From contig JAGQHH010000457.1 of the NCBI GenBank assembly GCA_020431945.1, positions 1-5,126 on the forward strand: a DNA stretch of 5,126 nucleotides, in the 5' to 3' direction. Each line of letters opens with the position of its first letter. The first letter of the stretch is position 1. This document shows, piece after piece, positions 1-5,126 of this stretch. The position numbers and the translations under genes were made by a program. Source of the DNA: Cyanobacteria bacterium HKST-UBA02. Lineage in GTDB: Bacteria; Cyanobacteriota; Vampirovibrionia; Obscuribacterales; Obscuribacteraceae. Below the pieces are notes generated by a model that was not told where the DNA came from, did not search any database, and saw nothing but the letters and a program-made list of their open reading frames with translations.

Positions 1-1
1 T

Positions 2-1051
2 TCAACAGCTTCTACTCTCACCAATCTGCCGGCCCAGAAAGCTCAGGTCAATATCTCGGTGAAAGAGACCAGGGATACTCCGCCTGAAAGCGATCAAGAT
101 GACGCGTCGGTAGAGAGCACCGAGGAACGCGAGCCCCTCAAAGACCGTCTGGCCGCCATCAAATCCGGTGCGCGCCCGGACGACTTTTTCGTCAGTGTCG
201 AGCTCGATCCACCCAAAGGAGCCATCGCCCGAAAGATCATCAAGTCTGCCGCCATGCTCAAAGACAGCGGCGCCGACGCTATCAATGTCGGGGACAGCCC
301 CATGGCCAGGGTGAGAATGTCGTCCCTTGCCACCTGCCAGCTCATCGGCCAGCAGGTCGGCATCGAGACAATCATCCACTTCACCACCAGGGATCGGAAC
401 CTCATGGGCATCCAGGCGGACCTGCTCGGCTGCCAGGCCCTGGGCATTCGCAATATCCTGGCCCTCACCGGAGACCCACCGGCCCTGGGCAATTACGCCC
501 ACGCCACGGCTGTTTATGATGTCGATTCCATCGGGCTGATCAGAATCATCAAACAACTCAACGAAGGCAAAGACATCTCGAACAATACCATCGGCACACC
601 CACATCTCTTTCTATTGCCTGCGCTCTCAATCTCACCGTGGAAAACCGCAACAAAGAGCGCGAGCGCTTCGCCAGAAAGCTCGATGCCGGCGCCAATTTC
701 GTCATGACCCAGCCGATCTATCAAGTGAGCGACCTCACCGACTTCCTCGATGAGTTCGGAACCTGCCCGGTACCGATCCTGGTGGGTATTATGCCCCTGC
801 ACAGCTCCAAGCATGCCGAATATCTTCATAACGAAGTTCCCGGTATCAATATTCCGGACGAGATCAGACAGAGCATGGCCAAAGCCGGCGACCAGGGAGC
901 CCGGGTCGGTCTGGAGCTCGCCGAAAAGCTCCTCGAAGAGGTCCGGCCCATCTGCGAAGGCACTTATCTGGTGCCCTCATTCGGCCGCTACGAAGACATG
1001 TGCACCCTGGTAGACAGAGTGAAAAGCTCTCTGGCTGCCACGGGAAAATAG
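2..1051 (+). CDS. metF: Methylenetetrahydrofolate reductase domain, probably C-terminal part of a homocysteine S-methyltransferase/MTHFR fusion (5' partial)
   Basis: MTHFR is a flavoenzyme that reduces 5,10-methylene-THF to 5-methyl-THF, the methyl donor for methionine synthesis in the cytoplasm. Counting from an internal GTG at 59 as residue 1, the MTHFR barrel spans about residues 27-325. Visible motifs are VELDPPKG (45-54; Glu48 matches the E. coli MetF catalytic acid Glu28), INVGDSPMARVRMS (75-88), HFTTRDRN (107-114), LTGDPP (136-141), FVMTQP (214-219) and VGIMPL (242-247). The spelling is typical of the MTHFR half of YitJ-like bifunctional proteins. The frame is open from base 2 with no stop. 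GTG 59 has only a weak AGG 11 nt upstream, and the first 25 or so residues look like a low-complexity acidic linker. I therefore infer that the gene starts off-window, with a methyltransferase domain likely upstream. The alternative is a stand-alone 330-residue MetF starting at GTG 59. It ends with TAG, 13 bp from the convergent TPR gene. The family call is secure; the fusion is inferred. Confidence 0.92.
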   Translation, partial: STASTLTNLPAQKAQVNISVKETRDTPPESDQDDASVESTEEREPLKDRLAAIKSGARPDDFFVSVELDPPKGAIARKIIKSAAMLKDSGADAINVGDSPMARVRMSSLATCQLIGQQVGIETIIHFTTRDRNLMGIQADLLGCQALGIRNILALTGDPPALGNYAHATAVYDVDSIGLIRIIKQLNEGKDISNNTIGTPTSLSIACALNLTVENRNKERERFARKLDAGANFVMTQPIYQVSDLTDFLDEFGTCPVPILVGIMPLHSSKHAEYLHNEVPGINIPDEIRQSMAKAGDQGARVGLELAEKLLEEVRPICEGTYLVPSFGRYEDMCTLVDRVKSSLAATGK

Positions 1052-1064
1052 ACCGAAAGCGATC

Positions 1065-1985
1065 TCAGACCCGTCTCCACCCCTGGTGCTTGGTCTTGAT
1101 CGATGCAGCCTCGCGATCCATGATCGCAGCCTCGTCATAACGGTTCATCTTACGCAGGAGCTTGGCGTACTGGGTGAGCACATCGCCGACTTTCATGCTG
1201 TTGGTGCCGAAGACCTTGCGTCTGATCAATAGAGCTCTTTCGAAAAGCGGTCTGGCCTTAGCGAATTTACCCTGGAAATAATAGAGCCGGGCGAGATTCT
1301 TGACACTGTTCGAGACCAGATGGTGGTCGGGGCCAAGACGACGTTCCCTGATCGCCAGAGCTTCGATGAGATGCGGCTCCATCTCCGTATAACGCTTGGA
1401 GCGGCAGAGCAGATCCGCCAGCTTGGTGAGACACTCGGCAAGCAGAGTGGAATCGTCGCCGGATACTTGCCGGATGAGCTCGGATTCCAGCTGCAGCTCT
1501 TTGATCTCCTCGAGATTGCGCTCCTGCTCGCGGACCTGACCATGGGGCAACAGCATGGTCTCCGGAATAGCATCGAGACAGGTGGAAGAATCGACGGGCT
1601 GAAAGGCCAGGGCGTCAAACTCGCCGGATACCAGCGGAAAGGGCTCCACCACCTCGCTATTGATCGAGGTGACACCGCTGAACCAGGCTCCCCGGAAAGC
1701 CGGTTGATCGGGCTCCAGCTCGGGCTCCGACGGGGCTCGTAGCGCCTTGATCCTGGCCAGGCTGGCCCGGGACTCTTCAGACTCTTTTCGGTGCGGTCCG
1801 ATGGCTTTCTCTCTTATCTCCAGGGCCCGCCTGTATAATTTCTCGGCGTCATCGAGATTGCCACCTTCCATGTGCATGTCGGCAATTCTAGAAACAGTCA
1901 CGGCAACCTCGGGACTGTCATCCCCCAGGGCCTGCTCCTGGATAGACAGAAAACGCATCAACTCCGAAATCGTTTTACATTTCAT
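1065..1985 (-). CDS. Tetratricopeptide repeat protein, kinesin-light-chain type
   Basis: This is a 306-residue protein of unknown specific role; such TPR proteins act as protein-binding scaffolds. KLC-type 42-residue repeats are visible. A first unit lies around residues 9-63 (ending RRALEIREKAIG). A second block of about three and a half units spans 150-297, where EALAIRERRLG (208-218) and ERALLIRRKVFG (249-260) are spaced 42 residues apart, followed by a degenerate last unit (NRYDEAAIMDREAASI). Residues 83-147 between the blocks are acidic and Pro-rich and match no repeat I recognise. I see no signal peptide or membrane segment, so it is probably cytoplasmic. The ATG at 1985 is chosen because the first TPR begins almost at once; the only Shine-Dalgarno-like sequence is a weak AGCGAG about 9 nt upstream. 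The gene is divergent from the LRV gene and converges on the MTHFR gene with a 13-bp gap, leaving no room for a dedicated terminator. A CRP-like palindrome sits 16 bp upstream of the start. The fold is confident; the function is unknown. Confidence 0.9.
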   Translation of the reverse strand: MKCKTISELMRFLSIQEQALGDDSPEVAVTVSRIADMHMEGGNLDDAEKLYRRALEIREKAIGPHRKESEESRASLARIKALRAPSEPELEPDQPAFRGAWFSGVTSINSEVVEPFPLVSGEFDALAFQPVDSSTCLDAIPETMLLPHGQVREQERNLEEIKELQLESELIRQVSGDDSTLLAECLTKLADLLCRSKRYTEMEPHLIEALAIRERRLGPDHHLVSNSVKNLARLYYFQGKFAKARPLFERALLIRRKVFGTNSMKVGDVLTQYAKLLRKMNRYDEAAIMDREAASIKTKHQGWRRV

Positions 1986-2001
1986 ATGTGCAAACTCGCT
2001 T

Positions 2002-2023
2002 GATTGTGGTCCTGGTCACAATC
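2002..2023. promoter_or_regulatory. CRP/FNR-like palindromic operator candidate
   Basis: GATTGTG (2002-2008) and CACAATC (2017-2023) form a perfect 7-bp inverted repeat with an 8-bp spacer. Read as a CRP-type site it is TGTGG-N6-TCACA (2005-2020), nine of ten matches to the TGTGA-N6-TCACA consensus used by CRP-family regulators, including cyanobacterial SyCRP1. It lies 16 bp upstream of the TPR gene ATG. A regulator bound there would probably block transcription, unless the TPR transcript has a very short leader. The same bases could instead form a 7-bp RNA hairpin in the TPR leader. No protein in this window would bind it; the assignment rests on the motif alone. Confidence 0.35.
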
Positions 2024-2123
2024 TGCATCTGAGCAACTCTATCGAGTCGAGCGAGCGGCCTTTGACATTTATGCCGAGCGGGGCAGAGGAGGCTCGAACG
2101 TCGCAAGTTACCTCATGGGTGTC

Positions 2124-2294
2124 CACTTTCAATCTTGCCCTGCTTGAAGGCTCGTATATGTACCGCATTCTTATATCTTTGTACGGGATTCACATAATCG
2201 AGCCATCCGAGAGCTGGATACTCGGGATTTCCTGTACAAAAATACTGCGTAGCTGATACTGCCGGGGCGGTGCTTTCCACTAGGATTGAAAGTG
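2124..2294. repeat. 171-bp nested inverted-repeat (fold-back) element
   Basis: The ends are an 11-bp perfect inverted repeat, CACTTTCAATC (2124-2134) and GATTGAAAGTG (2284-2294). Inside, 2174-2188 pairs with 2230-2244 (14 of 15 positions including one G-T). The centre of both pairs is exactly 2209. Between them, weaker pairing continues: GTAT 2154-2157 with ATAC 2256-2259, and CGCA 2164-2167 with TGCG 2246-2249. The whole resembles a degenerate MITE-like or palindromic intergenic repeat, or the DNA of a long structured leader of the downstream gene. No target-site duplication is evident at its borders and no transposase is present, so mobility is not shown. Confidence 0.4.
2174..2244 (+). other. 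Strong stem-loop core of the fold-back element (possible structured 5' UTR)
   Basis: Outer stem: 2174-2188 with 2230-2244, including TTTGTACGGGA against TCCTGTACAAA, with a single C/A mismatch at 2177/2241 and one G-U at 2185/2233. Stacked inside are AATC (2196-2199) with GATT (2226-2229), then CCGAG (2207-2211) with CTCGG (2221-2225), closing a 9-nt loop. The right-hand arm is almost fully paired, and the unpaired bases form two 7-nt bulges on the left arm (2189-2195 and 2200-2206). It ends 82 nt upstream of the LRV gene ATG. It does not match any riboswitch class I can recognise. Confidence 0.4.
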
Positions 2295-2326
2295 AGGGAG
2301 TAGAAGCTTGTTGTAGAAGAGCGAAA

Positions 2327-3538
2327 ATGCAAGATGATCCACGGCTGAAGAAGCCGGAATCCAAGCACGTCGACGAAACGGACTTCGTGACGCAACTGGC
2401 CGATGAATGGAACATCGGCTGTGACTCCATGCTCACAGGAGAGCGTCTGAATGCCGAGCAGTTGATGAACTCGCTGGCAGAAGCCACGCAGAAAAAGGCG
2501 CCACCGTTACCGCCGGCACCGCCGTCCGCCACCGCGCCTCCGTCGCCCCCCAGGCAAGCCATCCCACCTGTACCTGTGCCGGCAACTTTCCCGGAAATCA
2601 AACCCGAACAGAAGCCGGCAGCTTCCCCGCCGCCGTCGCCCCCTCCCTCGCCTTCCCATCGATCGGCTACAGGTCCGCAGACCATACCCTTGCCGCCTCC
2701 GGCCAGTCCTCCGTCCCCGGGTGCCACCACGCACCGGGTCAGTCAGGAATTCGAAATAGAAGTAGTCAGCGAGATAGACAGACCGAGCAAGAGAGTAATG
2801 ATCTCGGACATCACCGCTGACTTTCCCAGCAGCACCAATCCATTCAAGAACACCTCCGGAAGTGCTTTAAAGGAAGTAGCATTAGCCGAGAGCACCGCCG
2901 AGTCGACTCTGAAATGGCTATCCGAGAATGCCGATCCGGAGATCAGACAGGCCGTGGCAATCAATCAGAAATGTCCCGAGGCGATTCTCAAAAGGCTCAG
3001 CAAGGATCCCATCGGAAGCGTCAGGCTGGGGCTCCTGGACAATCCTGCCGTTCCTCCCAGCCTTGTAGTGGACCTTATAAATGATAGCAATCCGCTTGTA
3101 TCGCTGAGAGCTTACGAGGTCCTGGACCTCCTCCGCAAAGAATCAGGTCTCGAGCCCCTGAAACGGCCGGGCTCAGCCGGCCCGTCCCGAACGGTCCAGG
3201 ACATGCCCGGCATGAAAAGCTCGCTCACCGCCGAGGAAACAGCCGAGGTGATCGAGTTTCTCAAGATGATAGCCAGACGGCACTCCACCCCCACCGGGCG
3301 ATTATCCGAGCTGGCGGGCCATCCCAGCGCCGAGATCCGGGCAGAAGTGGCGCGCAATGCCAAGGCTTCCATCGACACGCTATTGAGCCTCGCTCACGAT
3401 CAGGACGTCCGGGTGCGCACCGAGCTGATCCGCAATTCGAGCTGTCCCATCGAAGTGCTGGAAGTCCTCCAGAACGACCGGGATCTGGATGTAGCAAGCT
3501 TCGCCCGCTCGGAGCTGAGCCGCATCAACCCGGCCTAG
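2327..3538 (+). CDS. Proline-rich protein with leucine-rich-repeat-variant (LRV/HEAT-like) repeats, function unknown
   Basis: This 403-residue protein starts at ATG 2327, preceded by a weak purine-rich AGAAGAG (2315-2321). An in-frame GTG at 2270 would add 19 residues but has no properly spaced ribosome-binding site and lies inside the fold-back element. Layout: a charged, mostly helical-looking N-terminus (1-57); a proline-rich low-complexity region (about 57-132) with many PP, PSPP and PPP runs; a short spacer; then two blocks of LRV-type helical repeats. Block one (about 185-268) contains LSENADPEIR, LSKDPIGSVR and IN-DSNPLVSLR units. Block two (about 315-400) contains LAGHPSAEIR, LAHDQDVRVR and LQNDRDLDVA units. 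Units within a block are 26-27 residues apart, and several carry the N-x-x-CP turn typical of LRV repeats. There is no signal peptide, membrane segment or catalytic motif. It is probably a cytoplasmic binding or scaffold protein with a disordered tether. It is divergent from the TPR gene. I do not recognise a specific function. Confidence 0.85.
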   Translation: MQDDPRLKKPESKHVDETDFVTQLADEWNIGCDSMLTGERLNAEQLMNSLAEATQKKAPPLPPAPPSATAPPSPPRQAIPPVPVPATFPEIKPEQKPAASPPPSPPPSPSHRSATGPQTIPLPPPASPPSPGATTHRVSQEFEIEVVSEIDRPSKRVMISDITADFPSSTNPFKNTSGSALKEVALAESTAESTLKWLSENADPEIRQAVAINQKCPEAILKRLSKDPIGSVRLGLLDNPAVPPSLVVDLINDSNPLVSLRAYEVLDLLRKESGLEPLKRPGSAGPSRTVQDMPGMKSSLTAEETAEVIEFLKMIARRHSTPTGRLSELAGHPSAEIRAEVARNAKASIDTLLSLAHDQDVRVRTELIRNSSCPIEVLEVLQNDRDLDVASFARSELSRINPA

Positions 3539-3564
3539 ACGAGAGGGTACTATTACTTTTTTCG

Positions 3565-3583
3565 ATTCACGGGGTCCGTGAAT
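3565..3583. terminator. Hairpin between convergent genes, possible bidirectional transcription end
   Basis: ATTCACGG (3565-3572) and CCGTGAAT (3576-3583) form a perfect 8-bp inverted repeat with a 3-nt loop, extended by a G-T pair at 3564/3584. It lies centrally in the 64-bp gap between the LRV and metH stop codons, the expected place for a shared terminator. It is not canonical: on the + strand the T-run (3557-3562) precedes the stem and the A-rich stretch follows it, so neither direction has a strong U-tract after the stem. Confidence 0.45.
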
Positions 3584-3602
3584 TCTTGAAAATAGAAAAG
3601 AC

Positions 3603-5126
3603 CTAAGTCTTCGACTCGGCGGTGTCGGCTGCGGTGTTGCGCCTGCTATTGAAGTATTTGGCTTCCGGGTGATGGACGATGATCGCAGAGGTGCTCTGCT
3701 CGGGAACGAGCTGGAACTCTTCTGTGAGAGTGACTCCGATTCTCTCCGGCGAAAGCAGCTCGAATAGATTCTTCTGGTCTTCCAGATTCGGGCAGGCTGG
3801 ATAGCCGAAACTGTATCTGGTGCCTCGGTAGCCCTGCTGGAAGAGCTTGTTGATATCGCCGGCGTCTTCGCCGTCAACGCCAAGCTCTTTCCTTATCCGC
3901 TTGTGAAGCAGCTCGGCAGTAGCCTCCGCCGACTCCACTGCGAGCCCGTGGAAAAACAGATAGTCGCTGTATTTATCAGCGTCGAAGAGACCGGTGGAAT
4001 GCTCGGTGGCTTGCTCCCCTACTGTGACGATTTGAAGAGCCAGCATATCGGGCTCCCCTTCGCCTTCATCACGATCAGCGAAGAAATCCGAGATGCATAG
4101 CCTCCGACCGTGGTCCTGGCGAGGGAAAGCGAAGCGGACTTTCTCTGCCCGCGAATCGGGATCCAGGACAATAAGATCGTTCCCGGATGAATAACAGGGG
4201 AAATATCCGTAGACCGCCCGGGGAATGAGCAGACGATTTTCGATACAGTCACGCTTGAGCTTCTCGAAAACAGGATAGATCTTGTCTTCCAGCAGGCGGC
4301 GGTATTCGGCTTCGTCCATATCGCCCTGCCGGACTCGCCACTGGCCCCTGATCAGCACATTCATATTGAGATACTCGAGGGCCTCGGCCAGGTCGATATC
4401 CTCCACTACTTTCGAGCCCCAGAAAGGCGGACTTGGAACGTCCACACCTCTTCGAACATCGGATCTCGAAGAAACGCTACCGTTGCTCTCGTCGCCATTG
4501 CTGCCGGTATCATCAGCCGGCACCGGCGAAGAAACGGGATCGGAAACGGCACTAGAAACAGAAGCAGGCTCGGTCGCAGCGGCTTCTTCGATACCGAGGA
4601 CCTCCGCCTCGCTCAGGTCGGTCAGGCTCCTGCCACCGTCACGAAGCCTGGCGAGAGACTCCATGATCCGCAGATCGTCGAAAGCATCCTGACCGTAAAA
4701 GAGAAGCCCTTCGTAGATCTTGCGACAATCGTTCTCGACATAGCGCCTGGTCAGAGCGGCGCCTCCGAGAATCACCGGGAGATGTATCCCTCGCTGGTTG
4801 AGAACATCGAGATTGTCTTTCATGATCACAGTGGACTTGACCAGCAGACCGCTCATTCCTATACAGGTGGCATTGTTCTCCAGCGAGGCCGCGATGATAT
4901 TCTCGATAGGCTGTTTGATCCCCAGGTTGATCACTTTGTAGCCGTTATTGGTGAGGATGATATCGACCAGATTCTTGCCGATATCATGCACATCACCTTT
5001 CACAGTGGCCAGTACCATGGTTCCCCGGCTGGCGCCTTCGACCTTTTCCATCAGGGGCTCCAGATAAGCGACTGCTGCTTTCATGGTTTCGGCGGACTGG
5101 AGCACGAAGGGAAGCTGCATCTTGCC
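3603..5126 (-). CDS. metH: Cobalamin-dependent methionine synthase, C-terminal part (5' partial)
   Basis: MetH transfers the methyl group of 5-methyl-THF via cobalamin to homocysteine, giving methionine. The frame is open through 5126, so about 700 residues (homocysteine- and folate-binding modules and most of the cap) lie off-window. Counting Met at 5120 as residue 1, the end of the B12 cap domain is at 1-26 (MQLPFVLQSAETMKAAVAYL). The Rossmann-like cobalamin domain follows, with DVHDIG (43-48; His45 is the lower cobalt ligand, E. coli His759), SGL (90-92) and GG (119-120). Next comes a Ser/Pro/acidic linker (about 178-228). The AdoMet-binding reactivation domain follows, with RYSFGYPACP (435-444), the RxxxGYxACP AdoMet motif, and the HPEAKYF end. 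Compared with E. coli, the linker is longer and the C-terminal tail is shorter, as in cyanobacterial MetH. The reactivation domain is complete, so reductive reactivation by a flavodoxin-type partner is expected. The gene converges with the LRV gene. No frameshift is seen. Confidence 0.97.
   Translation of the reverse strand, partial: GKMQLPFVLQSAETMKAAVAYLEPLMEKVEGASRGTMVLATVKGDVHDIGKNLVDIILTNNGYKVINLGIKQPIENIIAASLENNATCIGMSGLLVKSTVIMKDNLDVLNQRGIHLPVILGGAALTRRYVENDCRKIYEGLLFYGQDAFDDLRIMESLARLRDGGRSLTDLSEAEVLGIEEAAATEPASVSSAVSDPVSSPVPADDTGSNGDESNGSVSSRSDVRRGVDVPSPPFWGSKVVEDIDLAEALEYLNMNVLIRGQWRVRQGDMDEAEYRRLLEDKIYPVFEKLKRDCIENRLLIPRAVYGYFPCYSSGNDLIVLDPDSRAEKVRFAFPRQDHGRRLCISDFFADRDEGEGEPDMLALQIVTVGEQATEHSTGLFDADKYSDYLFFHGLAVESAEATAELLHKRIRKELGVDGEDAGDINKLFQQGYRGTRYSFGYPACPNLEDQKNLFELLSPERIGVTLTEEFQLVPEQSTSAIIVHHPEAKYFNSRRNTAADTAESKT

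Larger units (their letters stand above)
1986..2326. other. 341-bp divergent intergenic region
   Basis: This is the only stretch over 300 bases without a gene. It separates the start codons of the TPR gene (-) and the proline-rich/LRV gene (+), so it must carry both promoters. It contains a CRP/FNR-like palindrome (2002-2023) and a nested inverted-repeat element (2124-2294), described separately. Between them, about 2024-2123 shows a perfect TTGACA at 2062-2067 (+) but no matching -10. I see no convincing small gene here; the antisense reading frames that cover it are extensions of the shadow of the C-rich proline region of the LRV gene. Confidence 0.8.

Noticed and set aside
2..829. Long open antisense frame (275 codons) opposite the MTHFR gene
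   Set aside because: Its translation has no recognisable domain and lies wholly opposite a clear MTHFR coding sequence. It is a codon-bias shadow.
2062..2090. Perfect TTGACA (-35-like) on the + strand
   Set aside because: At 16-18 bp spacing the following bases are purine-rich (around AGAGGA) with no -10 resemblance, and the site is about 260 bp from the gene start.
2193..2198. CATAAT, five of six matches to a -10 box, on the + strand
   Set aside because: No -35 match at acceptable spacing and no extended -10 TG; it also lies within the hairpin core. Too weak to call a promoter.
1747..2256. Plus-strand 169-codon frame crossing the TPR gene start into the intergenic region
   Set aside because: It overlaps the confident TPR gene antisense, has no family resemblance and runs through the inverted-repeat element.
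2124..2294. Complete insertion sequence
   Set aside because: Only 171 bp, with no transposase coding capacity and no target-site duplication at either border.
2270..2326. Upstream GTG start for the proline-rich/LRV gene
   Set aside because: The G-rich run before it is too close to serve as a ribosome-binding site, the added residues look non-coding, and the region overlaps the inverted-repeat end at 2284-2294.
2113..2730. Antisense Gly/Ala-rich frame over the intergenic region and the proline-rich segment
   Set aside because: The glycine-rich protein is simply the reverse complement of CCN-rich proline codons; there is no domain or credible start signal.
4282..4692. Plus-strand Ser/Arg-rich frame inside metH
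   Set aside because: It is a shadow of the metH linker and activation-domain codons.

Overview
The window looks like ordinary chromosomal bacterial DNA with four protein-coding genes, two of them cut by the window edges. The outer two are methionine/one-carbon genes. The inner two are repeat-rich scaffold-type proteins of unknown role. The metH end has the layout and motif spelling I associate with cyanobacterial-type MetH: a long Ser/acidic linker between the cobalamin and activation domains, RYSFGYPACP, and a short C-terminal tail. Together with a kinesin-light-chain-type TPR protein and a leucine-rich-repeat-variant (LRV) protein, this suggests a member of Cyanobacteriota, possibly a non-photosynthetic lineage such as Obscuribacterales/Melainabacteria. 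That assignment is an inference from memory of protein families, not a search result.

Layout. From the left edge to 1051 (+) lies a methylenetetrahydrofolate reductase (MTHFR) domain of the kind found in homocysteine S-methyltransferase/MTHFR fusion proteins. The frame is open to the window edge, so the gene probably starts outside. After a 13-bp gap, the TPR gene runs convergently (1985 to 1065, -). A 341-bp intergenic region (1986-2326) separates it from a divergently transcribed gene (2327-3538, +) encoding a proline-rich protein with two blocks of LRV/HEAT-like repeats. A 64-bp convergent gap containing a perfect 8-bp hairpin follows. Then comes the C-terminal 40% or so of cobalamin-dependent methionine synthase metH (5126 to 3603, -), whose start lies beyond the right edge.

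Function. MTHFR makes 5-methyltetrahydrofolate, and MetH uses it to methylate homocysteine to methionine, so the two outer genes carry consecutive steps. They point toward each other and are separated by two unrelated genes, so they are not one operon. No riboswitch or promoter for either is visible, because both 5' ends lie off-window.

The least explained DNA is the divergent intergenic region. It holds a 22-bp CRP/FNR-like palindrome just upstream of the TPR gene, and a 171-bp nested inverted-repeat element (2124-2294) whose 11-bp perfect ends and 15-position inner stem share exactly the same centre. I see no CRISPR array, tRNA, rRNA, transposase or defence system.
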